Part shown: positions 15,964 to 25,150 of the stretch, piece by piece
How positions within the stretch are numbered: the stretch's first letter is position 1
Layout: the number at the start of each line of letters is the position of its first letter
Source of the DNA: Okeania sp. SIO2C9
Lineage (GTDB): Bacteria; Cyanobacteriota; Cyanobacteriia; Cyanobacteriales; Microcoleaceae
Assembly (NCBI RefSeq): GCF_010672455.1
Contig: NZ_JAAHGO010000022.1
Span: forward strand, 62,001 to 126,000
Reading direction: 5' to 3'
Length of the DNA: 64,000 nt
Notes under the pieces: generated by a model
Database searches by the model: none
What the model saw: only the letters and a program-made list of their open reading frames with translations
What the model was told of the DNA's origin: nothing
Position numbers and translations under genes: made by a program

Positions 15964-17805
15964 AGACTTCACAACTAACAAATCTTCTTTAAAAGATGAG
16001 GTACGACCACACCAAGAACCATAAGATTTTTCTAGAACACTAAACCCTCGTTCATTGATCCACTGTAATAGTAGATTTTCTCTAAAACCAATTCCTTTCT
16101 CTGGCAAATTAATATCTTTAGTAAAACCATCTTCTGTTTCATAAATAAGCTGTTGAGAACTTTTGCCTTTAGCTATCAACTGTTCTGATTCTGAGTTGAT
16201 TAAAAAGCAGATTAATAAGCACCTCCCTCCAGGTTTCAAAACTCGATATATTTCATCAAGATAGTGGATAACTTCCAGACTTTGTAAATGAGTTAATAAA
16301 TGAGGAATACAGACACAGTTAAAACTTTCATCAGGATAAGGAAAAGTGAAGTTAATTGCTGATATTGTGCCAGTGGGGTTATACAGAGGATGATGAATAT
16401 TATGCCAGTTAAAATTAAAGTTAGGTTTGCGTATTGTAATTTCTTTTTGTAGCCAATAAATCGAATTTTTTACCATATCAAAACCTTCGTAACGACCAGA
16501 AGGATGTAAATAATGAACTAAGGCATAAGCAACAGTACCAATATTACAACCAACATCCAGAATATGGTCTGTGGGTTGTACACCTAATCTCTGAATTAAA
16601 TCTCCTAGTAACTTGAAGGAAGTACGAATAAATTGACCGCTTCCATCAACCTCAGTTATTTTTATATCTTTCTCTTCAGGCAGTAGTAAAAGTGGTACTA
16701 ATGCCTTTAATAAAATTATCCCCTCACCACGTTTAAATTGAGGAGTTAAAGCAATTAATGAATGCTTTAATTGGTTAATTTGTTGTTGATTTAAAAGTAT
16801 TTTGAGACGGAATCTAGCATGACTTGCGCTATCTAAACTAGGATGATTTTTTTCTACATCTGGACTGGGTATATTGAGAGTTTGTTCAAAAAAACTAAAC
16901 ACTTGATTACCAATAAAAACTTTAAATCCTTCCACCATACCAGCATCAAGGGAAGCAACCCAACCAGATAAGTACAACACTTGATTTTGAATAACTGCTC
17001 TGTCTATAGAACCCCAAGTAAGTAGAGGATTAATTTTTGTTGTTTTCTGGGAAATTTGTTGTTTTCCAAATGATAAATTTTCGAGATTTTCTTGAGTGTA
17101 GTATTGTATTTTTGATGTTTTTCTCCGGTTCTCCCGCAAACTTAGCGCTTCTCGATAAAGTTCTATATCTTCCTGATTTATCGCCGATATTTTATTGACT
17201 ATTTTTTGATTAGATAAGACTTCTTCTAATAATGACTTATATTCTGGATAGGGATTAGTATTTTGGGTTTCAAGTTTATAGTCTGGCCAGTTTAGTATTA
17301 ATTTTAGTTCATGTAAATCTTCAGGAAAAAATTCTTGAATTCCGACAAAGTCAAATTCTGTTAATTTTTGCTCTTGAACAAATTTTGATTTAATTACATT
17401 CTGCATCTCTGGTTTTTCGGCGAATTCTATAAATGTCAAATTAGACTCTTTGACTGGTGATAAATTTTGTTCATCACTTTCTACTAAAATTTGCCAAGTC
17501 TTCCAAAAAAAGTAAAGAGAAATCAACCGTTTTATCGGGTCTCTTAGCCAAATAATTTTTCTAAACTCTGGAAATTTATAATCATATTTATTACTAGAGA
17601 AATGACCATGAATTACTTTGATTACTGGGTTGGGATTGGTTAACATTTTATTGCGTAAACCACCCTTGTGAGGATAGTCGAAGAAAATCTCTTCTGGATA
17701 ATATATTTGCTTCAAAACTTGTTTAAATGTTGTACCAGCAGTTTTTGGTACATGAATTGAAATAACTTTTGCCTTTACTTCTTCTAATTGATTGATTTGG
17801 CTCAT
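15940..17805 (-). CDS. Sulfotransferase, SGW module and methyltransferase fusion
   Basis: This 621-residue protein starts at ATG 17805. Residues 10-230 form a sulfotransferase-like domain: P-loop SIHVPKTAGTTFKQVL for PAPS and a second motif WLRDPIKRLISLYFFW. Residues 265-370 are one SGW module (YLSGWVASLDAGMVEGFKVFIG ... LNIPSPDVEK). Residues 385-605 are a SAM methyltransferase with LDVGCNIGTVAYAL and EIYRVLKPGGR. Its order matches part of the 1929-residue protein at 7975-13764. The last eight or so codons and the stop are supplied by the IS605-type right end, so the C terminus is probably truncated; a further domain may have been lost. It likely modifies a cell-surface glycan in the cytoplasm. 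Confidence 0.83.
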   Translation of the reverse strand: MSQINQLEEVKAKVISIHVPKTAGTTFKQVLKQIYYPEEIFFDYPHKGGLRNKMLTNPNPVIKVIHGHFSSNKYDYKFPEFRKIIWLRDPIKRLISLYFFWKTWQILVESDEQNLSPVKESNLTFIEFAEKPEMQNVIKSKFVQEQKLTEFDFVGIQEFFPEDLHELKLILNWPDYKLETQNTNPYPEYKSLLEEVLSNQKIVNKISAINQEDIELYREALSLRENRRKTSKIQYYTQENLENLSFGKQQISQKTTKINPLLTWGSIDRAVIQNQVLYLSGWVASLDAGMVEGFKVFIGNQVFSFFEQTLNIPSPDVEKNHPSLDSASHARFRLKILLNQQQINQLKHSLIALTPQFKRGEGIILLKALVPLLLLPEEKDIKITEVDGSGQFIRTSFKLLGDLIQRLGVQPTDHILDVGCNIGTVAYALVHYLHPSGRYEGFDMVKNSIYWLQKEITIRKPNFNFNWHNIHHPLYNPTGTISAINFTFPYPDESFNCVCIPHLLTHLQSLEVIHYLDEIYRVLKPGGRCLLICFLINSESEQLIAKGKSSQQLIYETEDGFTKDINLPEKGIGFRENLLLQWINERGFSVLEKSYGSWCGRTSSFKEDLLVVKSLPLNQRL

Positions 17806-18147
17806 TTTTGTGTTGAATATTGAAGACTAATTTTTGCTTTCCCTGGTTAATTATATGTAAGTATTTCCTGTAGAATGCTGCGCAAACAGCCATTAGTATT
17901 CAGCAAACAGATGCATGAACGCATAGGACTTACTAAAGTTAGCTTGTGATCTTTTTTTTCTCTGGGGAATGCTGCATAAACATAATTTTGAATACTCCTT
18001 CTAAGATAATTAAGTTAATAACTGAAGTCTGTACTTCCTATCTTATGAAGCTAGCTGATAACCTAGTTTCTCCCATAGGAGGCTAACTGACTACTTGAAT
18101 GCTGAATACTTACGATTATATGAGTATATTTTTAGCAGAATAGAACT
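17806..18147. other. Spacer with two copies of an upstream motif
   Basis: No gene was seen. Copies of the AATGCTGC..AAACA motif lie at 17868-17894 and 17960-17988. GAGGCTAACTGA near 18077 recurs at 20340 upstream of the next gene. These could be promoter or leader elements shared by the modular glycan genes, or dispersed repeats. Confidence 0.35.
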
Positions 18148-20154
18148 CTACTTTCCTAATTCTCTTTGAATCTTTTGTAATCTAAGGTTGTATTGTTTTA
18201 AGACTGTTTGATAGTTATTCAATTTTGATTGAACTTCAGTTTTTTTTTGCAGAATTAGCAAATCTTGATGAGTAAAAGATTTACGCCCACACCATGAACC
18301 ATAATATTTCCCTACAACAGTTAAACCACTTTCTTTTATCCAATCAATTATTAGGGATTCTTGAAAGCCTATTGTTTTTTCTGGCAGTTCTGGATCTAAA
18401 CAAAAACAACCTTCTATTTCATAGACTAAATGCTGAGAACTCTTGCCATCAGCAATCAATTGTTGAGATTCATAATTAATTAAAAAGCAGGCAAATAAAC
18501 ACTTTCCTCCTACTTTTAAAATTCGCTGAATTTGCTGGAGATAATGACCAACATCAAAGCTAGATAAATGATGAAAAAGATTGCTAATACAAACCACATC
18601 AAAACTTGCTTCTGCATATGGAAAGACAAATTTTTCCACAGGCAAAGTTCCCTTTGAGTTATAAATAGGATGATAAATATCCTGGTATTGAAAATTAAAG
18701 TTAGACTTTCTAGAAGTAATTTCTTGATTTGCCCAATCAATTACTTTTTCTGAAAAGTCAATACCTTCATAACGTGCTTTAGGTGTTAAATAATAAGCCA
18801 AACTATGAGCAATTTCACCCATTCCACAGCCAATATCAAGAATACTATCTGTTGGTTTGAAACCTATTCTTTGAATTAAATATCCTAACCATTTAAAAGC
18901 ATTAGACTGAAAGTCAACAGAACTATTTCTATCAATCTGACTAATGTATTCTTCAGAAGGAATCTTTCCAGAAGGATTAAAGACATTGATCAAAACAGAC
19001 CCCTCAAAATTTCCCAACATAGGGATTAAAATAATTAGGATATCTTGATAGCTTTCTCTATGAATTTTATTGAGAGGTATTTCTAGACAAAATCTTGCCT
19101 TTTCTGCCCCTTTTAATCTAGGGCGTGCTTTTTTTATTCTCGGGCTTTTTATTCCTAGAGTTTGTTTAAAGTCTTTATACTCTTGACCTCCAATCCAAAC
19201 CTTAAAACCACTAACAGGAATTAGATTTAGAGAAACTATCCATCCAGTTAGTCTTAATTGTTCATCGTTGATTACTACTTTACCTAAATTACCAATTGTT
19301 AGTAATGAGTTTGATTCTTTTAAGGCAGATTCTACCTGTTCTTTCTCCAAGGAAAATGCTGCTAGTGATTTTCTCAGTAGAGGAATATATCTGTGAATAG
19401 TCAAATCTTCTACATCATTACGGTCGTGATAGTTTATTTCTGCTATTTTTCTATTTTTATTAACAGTCGCCCTACCTCTTTTTATTTTATTTAAACTTTC
19501 TTCCATAGACCGAGTGAAGTAGTGATTAATTCTCAATTTATTCACTGAATGTTGAGGAGAAACTTTTGCCGATAATTTTTCATAGTTTTCGCTAACTGCT
19601 ACTCCATCATTAACATAGACAAAATGATGAGGAGTAGTACATTCAAGAGTAAACTCACTACGAACAATACATTTGAAATTTAGATTGGCTTTAAAATCCT
19701 CTTTACCTCGTTTAGTAAAATTTTCTATTTGTAATCCTTCCGGTTTTTTCTCATATCCTGATGTGCCAAAAATCAACCAATTAACCCCTATAGCTGGAAC
19801 ATCTGGGAATTCTTCTAATATTTCTCTTAAATCATTTTTTTCTGTAGGGAATAAAAATTCATCTAAGTCTATAAATGCTATCCATTTCGATTCATTTTTA
19901 TACTTTTGTAGGAAATGATTATATGCCTTCATTTGTTGACCATTTTGCACAGGCCAATTTGTCAGAACTACTTCATGATTTTCTCTATACGGACGAACAA
20001 TATCAAGAGTACGATCGGCACTATTGTTGTTGTATAAATAAAATCTTTCCACACCAACTAACTTATGAAATTCTAGCCATTCTCTCAAATAAGGTCCTTC
20101 ATTTTTCATAATTGCACACACACTTAAAGTGGCTTTTTTTCTTACCTGATTCAA
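18148..20154 (-). CDS. Glycosyltransferase (GT92/GT2-like), SGW module and methyltransferase fusion
   Basis: This 668-residue protein has a TTG start at 20154, chosen because GGAG lies about 9 bases upstream and no ATG precedes the conserved first strand (SVCAIMKNEGPYLREWLEFH). Residues 5-280 are a GT-A glycosyltransferase with ERFYLYNNNSADRT and a DxD-type FIDLDEFLFP. Residues 290-400 are the SGW module (RLTGWIVSLNLIPVSGFKVWIGG). Residues 415-630 are a SAM methyltransferase (ILDIGCGMGEIAHSL). A short coiled tail follows. It is the third of four minus-strand modular glycan enzymes and may be co-transcribed with the gene at 15940, with a gap of about 340 bases. Confidence 0.82.
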   Translation of the reverse strand: MNQVRKKATLSVCAIMKNEGPYLREWLEFHKLVGVERFYLYNNNSADRTLDIVRPYRENHEVVLTNWPVQNGQQMKAYNHFLQKYKNESKWIAFIDLDEFLFPTEKNDLREILEEFPDVPAIGVNWLIFGTSGYEKKPEGLQIENFTKRGKEDFKANLNFKCIVRSEFTLECTTPHHFVYVNDGVAVSENYEKLSAKVSPQHSVNKLRINHYFTRSMEESLNKIKRGRATVNKNRKIAEINYHDRNDVEDLTIHRYIPLLRKSLAAFSLEKEQVESALKESNSLLTIGNLGKVVINDEQLRLTGWIVSLNLIPVSGFKVWIGGQEYKDFKQTLGIKSPRIKKARPRLKGAEKARFCLEIPLNKIHRESYQDILIILIPMLGNFEGSVLINVFNPSGKIPSEEYISQIDRNSSVDFQSNAFKWLGYLIQRIGFKPTDSILDIGCGMGEIAHSLAYYLTPKARYEGIDFSEKVIDWANQEITSRKSNFNFQYQDIYHPIYNSKGTLPVEKFVFPYAEASFDVVCISNLFHHLSSFDVGHYLQQIQRILKVGGKCLFACFLINYESQQLIADGKSSQHLVYEIEGCFCLDPELPEKTIGFQESLIIDWIKESGLTVVGKYYGSWCGRKSFTHQDLLILQKKTEVQSKLNNYQTVLKQYNLRLQKIQRELGK

Positions 20155-20372
20155 AGAAATCTCTCCTCAGTTACAAACTACTTCTAGAGCGACATTAATT
20201 TTTTTTTGCTGTGCAGAATATCGAATATAAAAATATTTATCATCGCTTCATTCCGAAGGGGATAGGGAAATGGGGAAGTTTTCTCCAATTTTTTTCTTGA
20301 GTACATCTTTAAGCATAGGTGAACGCAGTTCCTCCGGAGGAGGCTAACTGAAATGACCCTAATACCCAAACC

Positions 20373-20507
20373 TTACCGAATAATTAATAATTAAATAATT
20401 CGCGCCTTGAAGCCTCCCCTTTCAAGGGGAAAATAAAGAAATAATATTTCCTTACATTCAATTCCGTAACGGTTAAAACCTGAGGTAATTATCCATTATC
20501 AATTAAT
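20373..20507. repeat. R-family MITE-like repeat, copy 1
   Basis: This is an AT-rich repeat bounded by TTACCGAATAATTAAT and TTATCCATTATC..ATTAAT. It has a central CCCCTTTCAAGGGG palindrome and a CAATTCCGTAACGGTT block. Matching copies are at 23541-23689 (inverted) and 36151-36310. The rest of the gap 20155-20620 holds no gene. Confidence 0.7.
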
Positions 20508-20620
20508 GAACCCCTAACCCCTAGTAGTCCACCATAGAAATTATGACAGGTAATTAGATTCTAATATCTAAGTATTTTCAGAAAGCTAACTTCTCAAAAT
20601 CATAGTGGTGGGCTACGAGT

Positions 20621-23350
20621 TCAAAGCCAGGCAGGATCATAAATAGCATCTGAAGATCCATTAATCTCAGTGGCATAAAATTCATCAATAAATTTTTCTC
20701 CCTCTTTCTGATACTGCTTGTAACGTTCTTGCCAAAAGCCACCATGTTTTTGTGATATATCTTGGCTTACTTCGTAAGCTTTTCCTCCATTCACAATTTT
20801 TTGTTTTATCTGTTCTCTAGAACGATATCTGTATTGTCTGAGAATGAGTCCATGATTTTTTCCAAGTGCTGTGACAGGTAACTTCTTTCCCTCAAACTTT
20901 ACATGATGATGTCCCTGAGCTATTTCCATACCTAATTGCCAACGAACTATAACCTTACTGTAACCCTGACTGCGAAAAAGAGAAGTATCTTCCTTCTTTC
21001 TGTGAGTCATTCTTTTGAGAGGATTAGGTTCAGACGAATCGTAGAATGAGCGTGGCAAATAATTTCTGTGCTGGAGACCTAGACAAAAGTGTTTTGGCCC
21101 CAATTGACTGAGAATATTTCGTAGAGGTTTGTCCAATGAAGCAATCACTTCATCAGCGTCAAATGGAAATATCCATTTTGCTCCCCACATTCTGTGAGCA
21201 AACTCAGCAGCAGCAGACATTTTTCTAAACTTATGAAATAAAGGGTCTCTATCTTCAATTAGATAAACCATTGCTTCTGGATAATCATCAGCAAAACGTC
21301 TAATTTCATCTGTCGTTTTATCTGAGGATAAATGATCTAAGACTACGAATTTTGTGATGCCTTGTTGATAATTTCCAGCTAAAGTGTAGTAGATAATATC
21401 TTCTTCATCTTTCACCATTGAAACACCAGCAATAATTACACTTTCTTCCGATTTATGAGATATTTGCTTTTGATTTTTTAGTGATTGGTTTGGCTCTATA
21501 TTTGTGATTTTTTGCAGTGTTTTTTGCCACCAATAAGTATGACGATTTTTGCTAACAGTTTTTGTGAATTGCCAATCTCTTAACAAATCTTGAGCTTGTT
21601 TATATTTTTCTCTTTGTGCATCATCCAACATCAATATTCCACCTGGTTTTAAAAGTTTAATTGATGCTTCAAAGCATTTCATTCGATCGCGACCATCTAC
21701 AAGAATTAAATCGAAAGATTCTTCAGGAATTTTTTCACATATTTTATGATATGGTCTTGCTAATAGTTTAATATCTACTGGATGACAATTTTTCTGTTTC
21801 TGAATCTGATTTTTTACTTGCTGAAACCACCTACCGTCATGCTCAATAGAAGTCAGATTTTTAGTTAACTTAGATAGCCATATAGTAGAACCTCCACTAC
21901 CAAATTCCAATACTTTAGCATGAGGCTTTTGCTTCAAGAAATTTTCTAAAAATTTGATAGCTTCTTCTGTCAATAAAGGTGTAGATTTAATGTTTAGTGA
22001 TTTAGTATTATTAGTCCGGATACAACCTATTGGCATTCGAGTTTTATCAGCAAATACTGCTTGTATTAGCCAATTAAATTTGGGTCGTAATTTATTGACT
22101 TGGAAGTCTATACTAAAACCAATTTCTTCTACTTGGGGTGCTTCTGGATAACGTTTAGCTATATCAGGGTATAGCTGATTAACAGATACTTTTTTCAGTA
22201 TGCTACTTAATTCTACTATTTCTATAGCAACTACAGGACTGTTTTTTCCTAATACCCATCCAGAAATATTAATGGTATCTTGATTGTTAGTTTTTTCCTG
22301 AATTTCTGTAATTTCATATCCCCAAAATAATTCATCATATATTGGGTGAGAGTCTGCATCATAATTTTCAACAACTATTGTTGATGTTGTTGATGATTGA
22401 ACAAAAGAGTTAATTACATTCTCTTCAACTTCCTGAAAAGTTTGCCTTGATTTGGAAATTGATTTTGAATCCATTTTTGACTTAATTTGCTCTAACTCAG
22501 ACTGATAGTTATGTAATTTTTCTTTGACTTGAGACAGGGATATATGTTGTTTTTGTTCTTTGTTACCATTCATTTCCCAATTAAATTTTCTACCTAAATA
22601 TTCTTCTAATTTTTGATTATAAGGTTGAAAGTATTCAGCAAGATTTGAGCGGATTTTTGGATTTATTGGCTGATAATAAATTTCATTATATTTCTTTTTA
22701 TTAGTTACTTGATAATTGGGCAAACCCAAAAATTCAAAAACTTCTTTTAGTGTGACATCTGGACGAGCATAAAAATCTTCACTTTTCAGAATTAAGAACT
22801 GTTCTCTGGGAAAAATACTCATCCATTTTTCTAATTGTTCAATGTAAATTCCTCTTTCTAAATAACTATAGTTTCTATGAAATAAACTTCTGTAATTTTC
22901 ATCAGAGATGAGTTTTTCTTTTTCTATATTCAATCTTTCTGACTCTTTTTCAATTGCTTTTATGAAAGGTAAAGGTTCTCGTTTTTTACTAATTCCTCGA
23001 TTATGATGATAATGAGATACTGCTCTATCTATAGGATTTCTTAAAAGCACAATTAATTTAACATCTGGTAATAAATTAAACATCCTCTGGGGAGTATGTG
23101 GATCGACCAGATAATCTGGTGTAGCTTCCCCAGTTATGAGATTTTTTCCATTAGGAATTGTGGGAAACTGAGATAAATACCAATCTACTCCTTCTACAGT
23201 TTTTCTGTTTCCCGGTTTAGAACGCCAGTTAAAAAAATGCAATTCTTTCATTGATGCTGGCAAAATTTGTGGATGCTCAATCACATAGTTATACAAGGAA
23301 GTTGTACCACACTTTTGAGCGCCTATGATGATAAAACTAGGTAAAGTCAT
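20621..23350 (-). CDS. Sulfotransferase, SGW-like module, methyltransferase and glycosyltransferase fusion
   Basis: This 909-residue protein starts at ATG 23350. Residues 1-260 are a sulfotransferase with the PAPS loop IIGAQKCGTTSLYNY and the second motif VLLRNPIDRAVSHYHH. Residues 345-430 hold a divergent Gly-Trp module (ISGWVLGKNSPVVAIEIVEL), closest to that in the gene at 41154. Residues 440-600 are a class I methyltransferase-like fold (VLEFGSGGSTIWLS, LILVDGRDR). Residues 635-909 are a GT2/GT92-like glycosyltransferase (VSMVKDEEDIIYY, IFPFDADEV). Sulfation and glycosyl transfer in one chain point to sulfated polysaccharide assembly. It is the outermost gene of the minus-strand group, and the neighbouring TPR genes run in the opposite direction. 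Confidence 0.82.
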   Translation of the reverse strand: MTLPSFIIIGAQKCGTTSLYNYVIEHPQILPASMKELHFFNWRSKPGNRKTVEGVDWYLSQFPTIPNGKNLITGEATPDYLVDPHTPQRMFNLLPDVKLIVLLRNPIDRAVSHYHHNRGISKKREPLPFIKAIEKESERLNIEKEKLISDENYRSLFHRNYSYLERGIYIEQLEKWMSIFPREQFLILKSEDFYARPDVTLKEVFEFLGLPNYQVTNKKKYNEIYYQPINPKIRSNLAEYFQPYNQKLEEYLGRKFNWEMNGNKEQKQHISLSQVKEKLHNYQSELEQIKSKMDSKSISKSRQTFQEVEENVINSFVQSSTTSTIVVENYDADSHPIYDELFWGYEITEIQEKTNNQDTINISGWVLGKNSPVVAIEIVELSSILKKVSVNQLYPDIAKRYPEAPQVEEIGFSIDFQVNKLRPKFNWLIQAVFADKTRMPIGCIRTNNTKSLNIKSTPLLTEEAIKFLENFLKQKPHAKVLEFGSGGSTIWLSKLTKNLTSIEHDGRWFQQVKNQIQKQKNCHPVDIKLLARPYHKICEKIPEESFDLILVDGRDRMKCFEASIKLLKPGGILMLDDAQREKYKQAQDLLRDWQFTKTVSKNRHTYWWQKTLQKITNIEPNQSLKNQKQISHKSEESVIIAGVSMVKDEEDIIYYTLAGNYQQGITKFVVLDHLSSDKTTDEIRRFADDYPEAMVYLIEDRDPLFHKFRKMSAAAEFAHRMWGAKWIFPFDADEVIASLDKPLRNILSQLGPKHFCLGLQHRNYLPRSFYDSSEPNPLKRMTHRKKEDTSLFRSQGYSKVIVRWQLGMEIAQGHHHVKFEGKKLPVTALGKNHGLILRQYRYRSREQIKQKIVNGGKAYEVSQDISQKHGGFWQERYKQYQKEGEKFIDEFYATEINGSSDAIYDPAWL

Positions 23351-23540
23351 CTTGATATTATGAAACCTCTCTATATTTTTAGATATGATCTTTAATTGAA
23401 TTGAAAAATTTATATTTGATATACAGTGTCATAAAAAGTTGATAATATTTCTGGAATTGATACTCAAAATTAGATCGAGTTTACTTTTTATTTAATTAGG
23501 GATTGCTGATTAAATCTTAAAGCATTTACAGATAAAGTTC

Positions 23541-23689
23541 ATTAATGGATAATGGATAATTACCTCTGGTTAAAACCGTTACGGAATTGAACATAAGGAA
23601 ATATTATTTCTTTATTTTCCCCTTGAAAGGGGAGACGGAATTAGCTGAATTATTTAATTAATAATGATTAATGATTAATTATTCGGTAA
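23541..23689. repeat. R-family MITE-like repeat, copy 2 (inverted)
   Basis: This is the reverse-oriented match to 20373-20507, from ATTAATGGATAATGG to TTATTCGGTAA, with the CCCCTTGAAAGGGG core and CCGTTACGGAATTGAA. The remaining spacer 23351-24017 has a CCCCTACTCCCCTACTCC tandem run near 23785-23818 and no gene. Confidence 0.7.
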
Positions 23690-24017
23690 GTGCTTTTTAG
23701 GTCTGTAATACCTTGGTTTTCAGCTGTTGATGCTCATGCATGGAGCGCATTTCTGGCGGATAGTTGGGCAAAACAAATTATTCCCCTACTCCCCTACTCC
23801 CCCGCTCCCCTACTCCTTAAAAAAGACTTTTTCAGCAAACCCTAATTACTAAGGTGGCTGACACTAGAACTACGTCCTAAGAATCATTTATTTATTATAG
23901 AAGACCCTCAAAATTAAATATGAGCTAGCCCAAAATAATCAAATACAGCTACCTATAGTATCTTAAATTTGCCACCTAATGTTCTACCTAGTTAGTAATT
24001 TCAAATCAAGACAAGTA

Positions 24018-24345
24018 TGATTAACTCGTTGCTAATAACTCCGAAAACTACAGCCCAATACTTTCTCAACAACCTCACCATGCTCTAACGCAAAAAAGAC
24101 AGACGAAGCGATCGCCCTCTACCAAAAGGCCATTGAATCTCACCCCAACTTGGCCTTATATTACGAAAATCTAGGGGATGTTCTAGCTCACGTAGGGAAA
24201 TGGAAAGAAGCAGCGACATTATATCAAAAGGCCATAGAAATTAAATCAACTTCTGCATTGTCTGATCATAATTTGGGAAAGTCCTAGTTAATCAAGGTAA
24301 TTTGGAACAAGCGATCGCTTTTTATTCCCATTACCCACCTCACAA
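24018..24345 (+). pseudogene. TPR-protein N-terminal remnant
   Basis: The start MINSLLITPKTTAQYFL resembles the intact TPR protein at 28827. The frame then shifts. TPR units (DEAIALYQKAIESHPNLALYYENLG, KEAATLYQKAIEIK) continue to a stop, and a further shift gives VLVNQGNLEQAIAFY. At least two frame changes occur in about 330 bases. This is the first of three TPR loci in tandem. Confidence 0.75.
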
Positions 24346-24386
24346 GTTTTATTGTATGTTGATGAAAAATTTCTCCTTATATAGCT

Positions 24387-25121
24387 ATGTCAGGAATGTC
24401 TGATGAAGAAAAATTTAAGTTTATGCTAAAAAATAATTTTTTATCCTTAAGAATAACAGATACTTTCATTAAACAAAGTATCGGTAGTAGAATTTATCAA
24501 GCTGCATATAATCTATGTTATCAAGAGTTTATAGAAGAAGTGAAAAAAGCCAAATAAAATAATGATTTACTAATTTGGATAAATGTGAGAATTCATAATA
24601 AGGTTTGGATAGATCAGGATAAAAATTATGCCAAAATCATTGATAAATTGAGCAATTAATTTTCTCATTTAAGTATAGGAATTGTTTTTGATGGAACTCC
24701 AGATGCTAGTGATTGTGTAAAAAGTATAATAGAAAAAACTAAATCAAAGGTAAATTTTTATAATACTAATTTAAAAATTAAACTATATGAAAGTATAGTT
24801 TGGGCTAATTATATTGATGCTTATATTGCAGTGGTAGGTTCTGGGTTAGTAATAACATCTTGGTTAAATGATAAACCAGGTGTCGCTCATGCTGACCGCG
24901 CTCATTTAGGACAAAAATGTTTTTGGTCGGAAGTGAAAGAATCTGGTATTGAGCCAACGTTTTTAAATCACCAAGAAGTTAAACAATTACAGCAAGGAGT
25001 CTATAAAAATTATCAAATTGATTGGCAAATTATATATCAAAAAATATTGAGAATTATCAAAAATATTGAACAGGAAAAACAAATGACTGAAGACAAAACC
25101 GGAGAAAGAGTTACTTTATAA
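24387..25121 (+). pseudogene. Glycosyltransferase-like C-terminal domain with two in-frame TAA codons
   Basis: One frame of 245 codons runs from ATG 24387 to the stop at 25119-25121 with TAA at 24555-24557 and 24657-24659, and no frameshift. It is homologous to codons 27620-28444 downstream: LLIWINVRIHNK, SIGIVFDGTPD, ESIVWANYIDAYIAVVGSGL, ITSWLNDKPGVAH. The first TAA replaces the Glu of QENN in the homologue. The domain resembles a GT-B-like C-terminal half attached to TPR proteins. It is a paralogue in decay, unless stops are read through. Confidence 0.75.
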
Positions 25122-25150
25122 TAATCGCAGCTGATCAGGTCATTTATTAG

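Larger units (their letters stand above)
14149..15972 (+). mobile_element. IS605-type element with tnpA and broken tnpB
   Basis: Divergent tnpA (minus) and tnpB (plus) lie between two structured ends. Both ends contain the same stem CTCCCGTTA/TAACGGGAG: at 14161-14191 on the left (within a larger TCGGCAA/TTGCCGA stem) and at 15934-15963 on the right. The right end runs to about 15972 (GACTTCAC) and lies inside the 3' end of the gene at 15940-17805. A remnant of the same family is at 36528-37353. The outer left boundary is uncertain. Confidence 0.75.
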
